42,947 nucleotides of DNA from NCBI RefSeq assembly GCF_014495685.1, contig NZ_JACTVI010000071.1, positions 1-42,947 of the forward strand. The letters run 5' to 3'. Under the pieces are notes generated by a model. It did not search any database. It was not told the origin of the DNA and saw only the letters and a program-made list of their open reading frames with translations. The position numbers were made by a program, and so were the translations under genes. How positions within the stretch are numbered: the stretch's first letter is position 1; each line of letters begins with the position of its first letter. Shown piece by piece: positions 8,439 through 16,372 of the stretch. Origin of the DNA: Streptomyces sp. TRM68367. Lineage in GTDB: Bacteria > Actinomycetota > Actinomycetes > Streptomycetales > Streptomycetaceae.

Positions 8439-9257
8439 GTGCGGGAGACGCACCGGCTGACCCGGCACCGCCCCGACTGGAAGCGCGTCGCCCTGCGCGA
8501 CGGCGAGGTCGTCGCCCGCGCCGCCTGGTGGGGCGGCCCCGACGACACCACGCCTGTCAACCTCAACTGGTTCGACGTCGCCGAGGGGGAGGAGGAGGCG
8601 GGAGCCGAGCTCCTGCGGACCTCTCCCTGGCAGGTGGAGATCGAACTGAACCTGCCGCCCGGCTGGCGTGACGACCCCGCCCTGCGCGCCGCTGCTGAGG
8701 CTCGCCTCACCGCCGTACGCGCGGCCGGGTACGACCTCCTGGTGGAGCGCTTCTTGTACCGGTGGACGCCGGAGTGCGGGCTGCCCGAGCGGCCCGGACG
8801 CCTGGTCTTCCGCCCCGAACCGGACGACGCGGTGTTCTCCGACGCGCTGCGCCGCATCCACTCCCTCACCCTGGACGCCCATGCGCTGATCGCCATCGAG
8901 CAGGGCGGGCTCGAACAGGCGGCCCGGGAGGAACTCGACTTCTTCCGGTGGTGCCCGTCACCGCGCGAGTGGTGGCAGATCGCGTACACGCCGCGGGGCG
9001 AACCCGTGGGCATGCACATCCCCGCGCACAATCCGGCGGGGCCCTGCGTCGGCTTCATCGGCGTCCTGCCGCAGCAGCGCGGCCACGGCTATGCCTACGA
9101 CCTGCTGGCCGAGTGCACCCACTACCTCGTCGAACGGGGCGCGCAGTTCGTCGCGGGTGCGACGGACCAGGGCAACTTCCCCATGGCCGCCAACTTCGCC
9201 AAGGCCGGATATCCCGTCGTAAGGGAACGGGTGAACTTCCACCTGCCGCAGGCCTGA
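8439..9257 (+). CDS. GNAT family N-acetyltransferase, probably missing its first 20-30 residues
   Basis: The readable product is 272 aa from a GTG at 8439. The C-terminal GNAT fold shows motif A (VGFIGVLPQQRGHGYAYDLL, giving the acetyl-CoA pyrophosphate loop QQRGHGYA) and a following QGNFPMAANFAKAGY segment typical of double-GNAT proteins. The N-terminal half (WKRVALRDGEVVARAAWWGG) looks like a degenerate GNAT domain. Upstream in-frame codons give GWQLAV before VRETHRL, suggesting a longer ancestral start cut off by fusion to the LuxR scrap near 8405. The GTG has no clear ribosome-binding site. Substrate unknown; activity uncertain. Confidence 0.65.
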   Translation: MRETHRLTRHRPDWKRVALRDGEVVARAAWWGGPDDTTPVNLNWFDVAEGEEEAGAELLRTSPWQVEIELNLPPGWRDDPALRAAAEARLTAVRAAGYDLLVERFLYRWTPECGLPERPGRLVFRPEPDDAVFSDALRRIHSLTLDAHALIAIEQGGLEQAAREELDFFRWCPSPREWWQIAYTPRGEPVGMHIPAHNPAGPCVGFIGVLPQQRGHGYAYDLLAECTHYLVERGAQFVAGATDQGNFPMAANFAKAGYPVVRERVNFHLPQA

Positions 9258-9285
9258 CCGCAGCACACCGAGGGGAGACCGCCTG

Positions 9286-10071
9286 ATGGAGGTCGTCGAA
9301 GCACACCGGCCGCTGCTGCGCCGGTTGCTGCCGGCGGACGAACCGCGTGCCCTGGGGGTCCGCGGGGACAGTTCCATCACGTGGTCCTGGGCTCGGACCG
9401 GGTCGTGTGTCTGCCGCGCACTGCGGCGGCAGCCGCACGGCTCACCGGGCGGGCCGCAATACTGCGTACCCTGGCCGGCCTGGATCTCGGCTTCCGTACT
9501 CCGGAGCCGTGGTGCCGGGCGGCACCGACAAGCCGCCGTTCCTGGCGCTCATACGGGTTCCCGGCGCCCCGCTGGACGCCGGCGCGCTCGCGACCAGGCC
9601 GTGGCCGAGGCGGTGGCGGCGCGGTACGCCGCACTGCTGACCGGCTAGCCCGGGCCGGGGCCGACCCGAGGGCACGGGACGTCATGTCCGCCGGCGGCGG
9701 CGACGGGCCGATCGCGAACTGGCCGCGCTCGACGCGCTGCCCCACCTCACCACCGCGGTCGTGCACGGTGACCTGGGTGCCGAGAACGTCCTGTGGGAGT
9801 ACGACGACGAGGGACTCCCGAGGCTCAGCGGCGTCGTCGACTGGGTCGACGCCGCCCTCGGGGACCCGGCCGAGGACCTCGCCGCCGTCGAGGCCGACCA
9901 CGGCGGCCGGTTCCTGCGCCGGGGGGTGGCCCGGGGCGGCTGGCCCGACCCCGCCATCACCGCCCGCACATCACCACGGGGCGACGGGCTGAACTGCCCG
10001 CGTACGACCGCGCTCCGCGCCGTGCCGGCGGGCAGGCGGCAACGCGCCCGCCGACTCCGACAACCTGGTGA
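9286..10071 (+). pseudogene. Aminoglycoside phosphotransferase-like kinase, multiply frameshifted
   Basis: It starts MEVVEAHRPLLRRLLPADEP at 9286 with GGGGAG upstream. Frame changes near 9380, 9510 and 9590, and probably again near 9720, join VVLGSDRVVCLPRT, AAILRTLAGLDLGFRTPEP, GGTDKPPFLALIRVPGAPLD and LDALPHLTTAVVHGDLGAEN. The last contains the HGDLxxxN catalytic loop, followed by SGVVDWVDAALGDPAEDLAA (metal-binding D and GDPxxDLA) of the APH/ChoK fold. It cannot be translated as one protein. It may overlap the same unit as the GNAT gene, which ends 28 bp upstream. Substrate unknown. Confidence 0.75.
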
Positions 10072-10110
10072 GTTCACTGTGCGCTGGACCCTGCTGGGCC
10101 GCTGCTCGTC

Positions 10111-10260
10111 CCGGCACCGAGTGCACGGTTGTCGCCCGGCCCGGTACTGCGTGCTCGGCTGTCGCCCGGCCTGGAGTCGAGCACTCGGTTGTCGCCCGGC
10201 CCGGCACCGAGTGCCCAGCTGTCGCCCGGCCCTGACAACCGGCGCTCAGCCGTCGCTCGG
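10111..10260. repeat. 30-bp tandem repeat, four copies plus a degenerate fifth
   Basis: The unit boundaries fall every 30 bases from 10111. Copies 1-4 share a TGTCGCCCGGC end and a GTGC.C.G-like middle, and the fifth (10231-10260) is diverged. It lies between two gene ends, and the last copy overlaps the 3' end of the minus-strand dehydrogenase gene. Units are contiguous with no spacers, so it is not a CRISPR array. It is probably a GC-rich minisatellite grown by slippage. Confidence 0.75.
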
Positions 10261-11139
10261 CCGGGCGTCGAGCAAGGCTTCGGCCGCGGTGAGTATCTCC
10301 GTGACCCGAAGGGCGAACGCCGCGTCGCACGCGTGCGCGTGGCCGGTCAGGGCGGCGGCGAGCAGCGCGTCCGCCGCCCGGGCGAGAGCGGGTACGACTC
10401 CGCCGGAGCTCTCCGGAAGCAGTGCCACCCCGGCCTCGCCCCGCAGCTCCACCGTGGCACCCGCCGCCGCGGCCGGTGCCGTGAGGCTCAGGGTCAGCGT
10501 GCTGGACGCGCCACCGGCGTGGTCCAGAACCAGATGGACGGTGTCCCCGGGGCCGTGCGCCGCCGCCGACACCCGCCGCGCGTCACCGAGGACCGGCAGC
10601 AGCACGGACAGGGCATGCGGACCGACGTCCCACAGAGCCCCCTTCTCCCGCCGCCACGGTGAGGCCGCGAACGGGCTGTCACTGGTGAACACCGCACCGA
10701 GCCACTGCGCCCGCGCCGTGAACCAGCCCTTCCTGCCCGCCTGTTCGGCGATCCACGCCTCCGCCTCGGTCACGAAGCGGGTGGTGAAGAAGACCACCGA
10801 GGCGATTTCGGCCTGCTGGACCGCCTCGACCACGGCCCGCCCCTGCGGCACCGAGAGCGCCAGCGGCTTGTCGAGCAGCAGATGGCGGCCCGCGCGTGCC
10901 GCGCGCACCGCCAACTCGGCCTGCACATCCGGTGGCAGGGCCACGGCCACGGCGTCCACGTCGCCGAGCAGCGCGTCCACGTCGTCGTATGCGCGCGTGT
11001 CGTACCGGTCGGCCAGCTCCTTGGCGGCCTCCGGACGACGGCCCCACACACCGGCGAAGTCCAGCCCTGGGTGCTCGCTCAACGCCGGCGCGTACGCCAT
11101 CTGTGCCCAGGGGCCGGTCCCCAGCAGTCCGATCCGCAT
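10246..11139 (-). CDS. Gfo/Idh/MocA family oxidoreductase
   Basis: A 297-aa protein. The N-terminal Rossmann domain has the GLLGTGPWAQ nucleotide-binding loop. The family EKP motif appears as DKP in HLLLDKPLALS, where Lys is the usual catalytic residue, and an ALWDVGPHALSVLL segment corresponds to the GG.L.D.G.H region. Members oxidise or reduce sugars or inositols with NAD(P). The length is a little short for the family (usually 320-380 aa). The C-terminal end runs into the 30-bp repeat array, which may have altered the last residues. The ATG at 11139 has GGAGAGG about 7 bases upstream. Confidence 0.85.
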   Translation of the reverse strand: MRIGLLGTGPWAQMAYAPALSEHPGLDFAGVWGRRPEAAKELADRYDTRAYDDVDALLGDVDAVAVALPPDVQAELAVRAARAGRHLLLDKPLALSVPQGRAVVEAVQQAEIASVVFFTTRFVTEAEAWIAEQAGRKGWFTARAQWLGAVFTSDSPFAASPWRREKGALWDVGPHALSVLLPVLGDARRVSAAAHGPGDTVHLVLDHAGGASSTLTLSLTAPAAAAGATVELRGEAGVALLPESSGGVVPALARAADALLAAALTGHAHACDAAFALRVTEILTAAEALLDARPSDG

Positions 11140-11249
11140 GCCGTCGCCTCTCCACGCCGCCGCATCCCACCGTCACCGGCACTGCGCCGGGCGGCCGAGG
11201 CTGAGAGTGCACACGTCCCGGCCGACCGCGCAACCCCGTGTCCAGCTGG

Positions 11250-11918
11250 AGAAACGGAACGGCAGCCGGACAGAGCATTCAGGCTGTTCGTGGACGGATG
11301 GTATGTGGACGACCGCTGTATGAACCGCGATGCCGCCCGGCAGTTCGTGCCGGAACTGATCGGCGAGGCCGCAGGGAGGTCGCAGCTGCTGCGGCTGCCG
11401 GGCAATGACACGGAGAACCGGCGCTTACACGCTGCGGTCTCCGCCTGCCCCACCCGGTCGATCCCGGCCGGGTCCGGGCAGGCGGACCAGGCACTCGATC
11501 CGTTTTCTGATGGCTCTCGAGGACGGCGTACTGATCTGCGGCCACAACTCGCCGCACACCGCTGGGGCCAACTCCTATCTGCTCCTGCGGCCGTCCTCCG
11601 GCGCAGTCATGATGATCGACACCCTGGAGCCGTGCCCTGGCCAAGCGCTGCACGGCATCGGGCCCCGTCACCGACGTGCTGCAAACCCATCGCGATCACG
11701 CCACACACGGCCGCCGCTACGCCGACCACTCCGGCGCCCGGCTGTGGATCCACGAGGGCGACCTCGACGCGGCACCGGACGCGGACCAGGTGATCCACGG
11801 CCCCGAACCCGTGGGGATCGGCGAAGGGGTCACCGCCCATCCCCTGCCCGGACACACCCGGGGCAGCGTGCTCTACGGGCTCCGCCCGCCATCCGGGATT
11901 CAGCGCCCCGGGCGCTGA
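11250..11918 (+). pseudogene. MBL-fold metallo-hydrolase with ferredoxin-like N-terminus, frameshifted and 3'-truncated
   Basis: Pieces in three frames order correctly. FVDGWYVDDRCMN then ARQFVPELIGEA and AAVSACPTRSI is a ferredoxin-like head in which only one of the usual clustered cysteines remains. A shift near 11505 gives LICGHNSPHTAGANSYLL and AVMMIDT. A shift near 11670 gives THRDHATHGRRYADH (the metal-binding HxxxDH region) and VTAHPLPGHTRGSVLYG. The sequence then diverges, so the last third of the beta-lactamase fold is missing. Confidence 0.7.
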
Positions 11919-12068
11919 ATGTGTTCTCCATCTTCTATTGGACCTGCGGCCACGGGACGACCAGGCTGGTGTCCGTCCGGCATCGTGCGATCCCCCCCTC
12001 GTGCGCGTGCCGGACACCCAATGGTTCTGCCACGGTTCTGCGCGACAACCGGAAGAGGTCACGACCCC

Positions 12069-12926
12069 ATGCACACCCGCCGCATCGGTGACGCCGAGGT
12101 CAGCGCGATCGGCCTGGGCGCCATGCCCATGTCCATCGAGGGCCGGCCGGACGAGGCCCGCTCCCTCGCCACCATCCACGCCGCGCTCGACGCCGGCGTG
12201 ACCCTGATCGACACCGCGGACGCCTACCACCGTGACGCCGACGAGGTCGGCCACAACGAGACCCTCATCGCCAAGGCCCTCGGCTCCCACGACCGCGGCG
12301 CCGAGGTGCTGGTCGCGACCAAGGGCGGCCACCAGCGCCCCGGCGACGGCAGTTGGACGCTGGACGGCAGCCCCCACCACCTCAAGGAGGCCTGCGAGGC
12401 GTCCCTGCGCCGCCTCGGCGTGGAGGCCATCGGGCTCTACCAGTTCCACCGGCCCGACCCCCGCGTCCCGTACGAGGAGTCCGTCGGCGCGGTGCGCGAC
12501 CTGCTGGACGAGGGCAAGATCCGTATGGCCGGGATCTCCAACGCGAACCCGGACCAGATCCGGCAGGCGAACGAGATCCTCGGCGGCCGGCTGGTCTCCG
12601 TGCAGAACCAGTTCTCCCCGGCGTTCCGTTCCAGCGAGCCGGAACTGCGCCTGTGCGACGAACTCGGCATCGCGTTCCTGCCCTGGAGCCCGCTAGGCGG
12701 CATCTCCCGCGCCGGCGAACTGGGCTCGGCCCACGCGCCGTTCGCCCGCATCGCCGAGGCCCGCGGCTTGAGCCCGCAGCGGGTGTGCCTGGCGTGGATG
12801 CTCGCCAAGTCACCGGTCGTCATCCCGATCCCCGGCGCCAGCCGCCCGGAAACCATCCAGGACTCCCTCGCCGCGACCGACCTCACACTCACGGCCGGCG
12901 AACTCGCGGAACTCGACGCCGCCTGA
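12069..12926 (+). CDS. Aldo/keto reductase
   Basis: A 285-aa (alpha/beta)8-barrel NADPH-dependent reductase. All four catalytic residues are in place: Asp48 (LIDTADAY), Tyr53, Lys85 (VATKGG) and His127 (YQFHRPDP). The phosphate-binding region near the C-terminus reads VVIPIPGASRPETIQDSL. The ATG at 12069 was chosen over upstream in-frame starts because it gives the family start (MHTRRIGDAEVSAIGLG) and has GGAAGAGG about 11 bases before it. The sequence is intact and strongly conserved between two relics. Natural substrate is unknown; homologues reduce aldehydes and ketones. Confidence 0.92.
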   Translation: MHTRRIGDAEVSAIGLGAMPMSIEGRPDEARSLATIHAALDAGVTLIDTADAYHRDADEVGHNETLIAKALGSHDRGAEVLVATKGGHQRPGDGSWTLDGSPHHLKEACEASLRRLGVEAIGLYQFHRPDPRVPYEESVGAVRDLLDEGKIRMAGISNANPDQIRQANEILGGRLVSVQNQFSPAFRSSEPELRLCDELGIAFLPWSPLGGISRAGELGSAHAPFARIAEARGLSPQRVCLAWMLAKSPVVIPIPGASRPETIQDSLAATDLTLTAGELAELDAA

Positions 12927-13245
12927 CGGACGGTGAAGGTCGTGACAAGCGGACACGGCGGCAGCGGCACGGCGGGCGCACACGCGGCTTGGCGCCTGAC
13001 GGTCGGGCAGCTCGCGGAAGGCGACCTCCGCCTGAGGGCGCGCTCGCCCGCGCCGGCCGGGCTGCCTGCCCCCAAGCTTCGGCATCGCTCGAGCAGGGGG
13101 CCTCGGGATCGGCACGGCCCCCCGTCGGGTCCAACACGGCCCCCGTCCACCGCCACCCGCCTCCGCCAACCCCGCGCCGCGACCACCCGAAAACCCCCGC
13201 ACCCGCCGGGTGTACTGCTCCCCGGCACGGGAAGGGAGGCGCTTG
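12927..13245. other. Gene-free stretch with a C5/G5 stem-loop
   Basis: No supported gene. At 13067-13102 a GCCCCC-AAGC arm faces GAGC-A-GGGGGC, an imperfect stem-loop with a TTCGGCAT-type loop. As far as I recall, similar sequences recur between genes in Streptomyces genomes. It could terminate the aldo/keto reductase transcript, although it lies about 140 bp downstream. Confidence 0.35.
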
Positions 13246-13623
13246 CCGTCCATCCTCTTCGACGGCACGATCCGCGAGAACGTCGCGTACGGCATGGACG
13301 ACGCCGACGAGGAGACCGTGCGCGCGGCGCTGCGCGAGGCCAACGCGCTGCGCCCTCATCCGGGACCCCAAGGTGCTGGTCCCGGACGGAGGCGACCTCG
13401 GCGCTCGACCCCCGCTCCGAGGCGCTCGTCCAACAGGCCCTCGCCCGGCTGCTGCGCGGGCGCACCACGTTCGTGGTGGCCCACCGGCTGTCCACCGCGC
13501 GCGGGGCGGACCGGATCGTGGTGATGGGGGACGGCCGGATCCTGGGGACCGGCACGCACGACGAACTCCTGCGCCGGGGCGGCGCGGCGCGTACACGGAG
13601 CTGCACTGCGGCCAGGTGGCCTG
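13246..13623 (+). pseudogene. ABC exporter ATPase, 3' relic with internal deletion
   Basis: SILFDGTIRENVAYGMDDAD is the Q-loop-proximal region of exporter-type ATPase domains. It is followed directly by ALIRDPKVLV and, after a frameshift, SALDPRSEALVQQALARLL, TFVVAHRLSTARGADRIVVM (H-loop) and THDELL. Between REAN and ALIRDP the whole stretch with the LSGGQ signature is deleted. The Walker B DEATS is corrupted to PDGGDL. The Walker A half and the membrane domain are absent. Non-functional. Confidence 0.75.
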
Positions 13624-13655
13624 ACCGCACGCCCGCCGCCGACCGGGACGGCCGG

Positions 13656-14012
13656 TCAGGCGGCGCTGCTGCGCCGCATCCGGTGCGGGCAGGTGGCGTC
13701 GTGGTCGGTGCCCAGGCTCGTCCACCAGCGTTCGCAGCAGGCGGCGTCCAGCTCCGCGCGGACGATCCGGTCGGCGAGCCCCTCGCCGCGCCCGCGCCGC
13801 CCCGCCGCCCGCGTGGACAGCTCGGGGACGGCACGGCGCTGGTCCTGGATCACGGTCTCCCGTACGACGCCGGCGACCTGGACGAGACTGGCGGCCCCGA
13901 ACAGACAGGCCGCCCACAGAGGGCCGTATCGGTACTGGAGCACCGCCGTCCAGGCCAGACCGGTGCTGGTGGCGACGTACAGGGCGCGGAGCAGGTGGCT
14001 GGAGCGGTTCAT
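13656..14012 (-). CDS. Small membrane protein, 118 aa
   Basis: Begins MNRSSHLLRALYVATSTGLA. Two hydrophobic segments follow: LLRALYVATSTGLAWTAVL at residues 6-24 and a GPLWAACLFGAASLVQVAGV segment at about 28-47. A cytoplasmic Arg/Glu-rich tail ends in a Cys/His/Trp-containing part (AACCERWW, CPHRM). The four cysteines and histidines could bind metal, but no recognised motif is formed. I preferred the ATG at 14012 to the TTG at 14054, though no strong ribosome-binding site is visible. Convergent with the ABC relic. Function unknown. Confidence 0.6.
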   Translation of the reverse strand: MNRSSHLLRALYVATSTGLAWTAVLQYRYGPLWAACLFGAASLVQVAGVVRETVIQDQRRAVPELSTRAAGRRGRGEGLADRIVRAELDAACCERWWTSLGTDHDATCPHRMRRSSAA

Positions 14013-14210
14013 GCGACAAGCCGTTCGACGTGGGGGATCTTGCGTCCTGCTCAACTGCTCGGGGCGCCCGGGGAAGCGGGTCGGTCAACTCCAGCTGACG
14101 CCCGGTCAGGGAGCGGTAATATCAAGTCAATTCCGAGCGCGTGAAACATTGGAGTGAATGATTCCGCACTCTCCGGGCATAAGCATGCGAAAACCGAGAG
14201 AGGGGCGCTA

Positions 14211-14471
14211 GTGCTCGTACCGGACCAGAAGGCCGTCAGAACACTGTTGACGCGGTATGCGTCGCTGAAGATCGCTCAGGCGGAGCGGCACAACCCGGCG
14301 GCGGCACGCGAACTGGAGGACGTCAGCTACACGCTGTGCGTGATGATGGGTACGACCAGCATCCACGAGGCCGTCGCCGAGGCGGACGCCCTGCTGCTCG
14401 CCGGCCGGCGCGGGGCAACAGCTCCGAGCGCCGACCCGGACGAGGAGAGCGGGCTGTCCCTGGCCGTGTGA
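14211..14471 (+). CDS. DUF5133 domain protein
   Basis: An 86-aa protein starting (V)LVPDQKAVRTLLTRYASLKI, followed by the family block ARELEDVSYTLCVMMGT and HEAVAEADALL. This matches the DUF5133 pattern of small Streptomyces proteins. The GTG at 14211 has GAGAGGGG about seven bases upstream; the ATG at 14154 would add 19 residues not seen in the family. Function is unknown. A strong terminator follows 35 bases after the stop, so it is probably a monocistronic unit. Confidence 0.85.
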   Translation: MLVPDQKAVRTLLTRYASLKIAQAERHNPAAARELEDVSYTLCVMMGTTSIHEAVAEADALLLAGRRGATAPSADPDEESGLSLAV

Positions 14472-14506
14472 GCCCACACCGGGGCCCGTGACCGACGGCG
14501 TCTCGT

Positions 14507-14546
14507 GAGGGTGCGCGGAGTCCGACGACGTACTCCGCGCACCCTC
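14507..14546 (+). terminator. Strong intrinsic-type hairpin after the DUF5133 gene
   Basis: A perfect 15-bp inverted repeat, GAGGGTGCGCGGAGT (14507-14521) and its complement (14532-14546), with a 10-base loop. No T-tract follows, which is normal for Streptomyces terminators. Confidence 0.8.
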
Positions 14547-14756
14547 GCCGTACGGCGTCGGCGTTCCTCCTGATCGTTCACCCCGCCTCCACGACCATCT
14601 GACATGGGCGGTCACCAGCACCCGGCCCACGTCAAACCCGACGGGCGAATTCGCACTGCGGGGTACGGGGGCGCCTAGACTCGGCAGTCGCACCCACGCA
14701 CGGGGGCGGACTGCGCCCACGTACGGGGGCGGACGAGAAGAAAGGCACGTTGACGG

Positions 14757-14972
14757 GTGTTCCAGGATTCCCCCATCTACGACCGGCTCGTCGCAGAACG
14801 CGGCGACGTACCCACGCAGGCGCGCCAGGAGGCCGAACGCGTCAGCAGGGAACTGGAGATCGCCATACGGCCCCTGCGCTCGCCCGGCCTCCCACCGGCC
14901 GGCGAGCGTCCGCCCTCCCCGGGCAACGGCTGGCAGCGCGCGGGCATGCTGCCGGGCCCGCGCCCGCACTGA
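14757..14972 (+). CDS. Small conserved hypothetical protein, 71 aa
   Basis: Starts at a GTG with FQDSPIYDRLVAERGDVPTQ, then a charged helix (ARQEAERVSRELEIAIRPL) and a Pro/Gly-rich tail. It resembles a small protein common in Streptomyces but I cannot name its family. AAAGG at about 14741 is the likely ribosome-binding site, and a TAGACT at about 14677 could be a -10 element. It is convergent with tgmB, whose end lies about 40 bp downstream. Function unknown. Confidence 0.65.
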   Translation: MFQDSPIYDRLVAERGDVPTQARQEAERVSRELEIAIRPLRSPGLPPAGERPPSPGNGWQRAGMLPGPRPH

Positions 14973-15013
14973 CCGCGCGACTCCACGAGAGCCGGCGAGT
15001 TCGCTTTGCACGC

Positions 15014-15997
15014 TCAAGTCACCGCCGAGTTCGCGCCATTGACGTGCGTCGGCTCCGGCGGCACGGGCCGCGCCAGCCACTGCGCGATGGTGCGGGCGAT
15101 CGGCTGGCCCGTCTCCACCTCCACGAAACCGAACTGCCCCGACTGGTTGCACTCCAGAAACCACCAGGTGCCGTCCGTGTCCTCGGCGAAGTCGAAGGCG
15201 CCGTAGGCCAGTTCGGCCCGGCGCAGGTACGAGCGGACGGCCGCGGCCACGCGCGGCGGCACGTCGGTGGCCTGCCAGGGCGCCTCGGACGCGGCGAAGC
15301 GCACGTCCACCTGGGCGGGGTCCGCGTCCGGGTCGGCCGCCTTACGGGCGGCGAGCAGCCGGTCGCCCACCGCGGTGAGCCGGATGTCGGCTCGCTTGGC
15401 TATCCGCCGTTGCAGCAGCGTGGGCCCGTAGGCGACCGCGGCGAAGTCCGTGTCCGGCGCGACTCGGCTGACCGGCACCGCGCGCGGCGGGTCCTGCGGA
15501 TGCGCCCCCGACACCGGCTTGACCACCAGGTCGGGGTAGCGCTGCGCGAACTCACGAGCCGCGCCCGGAAAAGTCGTGATCAGCGTGGCCGGCACGGGCA
15601 GGCCGCACTGCTGTGCGAGACGCAGCTGCCAGGGTTTGTGACGGGCCCGGCGCGCCGCGTCCGGGTGGTTCATCCAGCGCGCTCCACTGCCGCGGAGCAT
15701 GCCGTACAACGCCTGCGAGGACTCCTCGGTCAGCCAGGCGGAGGGCTCGGCCGCCCGCCCGGCCGGAGTCCCCGGCCTGCGCACCCAGATGGACCGCAGG
15801 CCGCCTATGCCGACCAGCCGGCCCCCGGAGGCCAGATGGCCGCGGAAGGACCCGTGGACGTACTCGCCGGACAGGGCGACACCGCCGGTCAGATCGGTGG
15901 GATCCAGGCGGATCACCGGCACGCCGGACGCGCCCAGCTGCACCACCACCATGTCCGCGGTCACGTCCTCCTCACGGGTGAGGATCAGCACGGTCAT
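15014..15997 (-). CDS. tgmB: ATP-grasp graspetide ligase (SAV_5884/TgmB type)
   Basis: A 327-aa ATP-grasp enzyme that would activate side-chain carboxylates of the precursor as acyl-phosphates and join them to hydroxyl or amino side chains, giving ester or amide cross-links. N-terminal pre-ATP-grasp domain: VLILTREEDVTADMVVVQLG, RSIWVRRPG. ATP-grasp core: LVVKPVSGAHPQD (ATP-binding Lys), LLQRRIAKRADIRL, AYGAFDFAEDTDGTWWFLEC, then the metal-binding Glu282/Asn284 in LECNQSGQFGFVE. This matches the ribosomal peptide maturase family found with GRASP_targ precursors in Streptomyces. It starts 16 bp after the stop of the precursor gene, with little ribosome-binding site, so translation is probably coupled. 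It is the last gene of the minus-strand unit. Confidence 0.88.
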   Translation of the reverse strand: MTVLILTREEDVTADMVVVQLGASGVPVIRLDPTDLTGGVALSGEYVHGSFRGHLASGGRLVGIGGLRSIWVRRPGTPAGRAAEPSAWLTEESSQALYGMLRGSGARWMNHPDAARRARHKPWQLRLAQQCGLPVPATLITTFPGAAREFAQRYPDLVVKPVSGAHPQDPPRAVPVSRVAPDTDFAAVAYGPTLLQRRIAKRADIRLTAVGDRLLAARKAADPDADPAQVDVRFAASEAPWQATDVPPRVAAAVRSYLRRAELAYGAFDFAEDTDGTWWFLECNQSGQFGFVEVETGQPIARTIAQWLARPVPPEPTHVNGANSAVT

Positions 15998-16013
15998 CGT
16001 CGGCGGCCCGCGG

Positions 16014-16205
16014 TCAGTCGTCGAAGTGCGTCTTCGAGCCCGCGGTGGACGTCGTGGTCCCCACCTCTCTCAGCAACGCGTGGTCGCAGGCGGCGACCCG
16101 CCCGTCGAAGAGCACGTTCAACTGCCGACCGGAGTCGTAGACGTACGGTGTGGTGGCCTCGAACTCCACTGCCGGACGTGCGTAGTTGAGCGCGAACGGT
16201 TGCAT
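16014..16205 (-). CDS. tgmA: ATP-grasp-modified RiPP precursor peptide
   Basis: A 63-aa precursor. The leader begins MQPFALNYARPAVEF, with the PFALxYxRP-type segment expected to dock the ATP-grasp enzyme, and continues with YDSGRQLNVLFDGR, a pattern shared by SAV_5884-associated precursors. The C-terminal core region after about residue 40 holds acceptors Thr50-Thr52, Ser53, Thr54, Ser57, Lys58 and Thr59 and likely donors Asp62-Asp63, with Glu47 and Asp41 further back. Two Thr/Ser-to-Asp ester links are plausible. The ATG at 16205 follows GGGAG by about seven bases. No methyltransferase gene of the PIMT type lies beside it. Confidence 0.82.
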   Translation of the reverse strand: MQPFALNYARPAVEFEATTPYVYDSGRQLNVLFDGRVAACDHALLREVGTTTSTAGSKTHFDD

Positions 16206-16290
16206 CGTCTCTCCCTGCGTCGGTGCTGTCCGGAGCAGGCCGCGCTCACCCCGTGCGACGCCTGCCCGCCGAATAGCTTCGGCTTCCATG

Positions 16291-16313
16291 CACTTATACG
16301 AATCGAACGAGTG
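16291..16313. promoter_or_regulatory. Candidate operator upstream of the graspetide precursor gene
   Basis: An imperfect 10-3-10 inverted repeat, CACTTATACG-AAT-CGAACGAGTG, with seven of ten arm positions matching. It sits in an unusually AT-rich patch 86-108 bp upstream of the precursor ATG. On the minus strand it overlaps a TATAAG sequence that could be a -10 element, so it is placed to control the transcript. Confidence 0.4.
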
Positions 16314-16372
16314 AATGGTTTCCTTACGTTGCGTAACGGGGAACCGGTGCGTGAACGTCCGGCGCAGCCCGG

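Noticed and set aside
10111..10260. CRISPR array
   Set aside because: Units are contiguous 30-mers without unique spacers and diverge like a minisatellite; no cas genes are in the window.
9761..11323. A 520-aa plus-strand frame spanning the phosphotransferase tail, the repeat array and the dehydrogenase antisense
   Set aside because: Only its first 70 residues are meaningful (the HGDL region). The rest is antisense to the Gfo/Idh/MocA gene.
12437..13834. A 465-aa minus-strand frame across the aldo/keto reductase and ABC relic
   Set aside because: Antisense to the clear aldo/keto reductase and to the ABC fragment; composition is Arg/Ser/Pro-rich without motifs.
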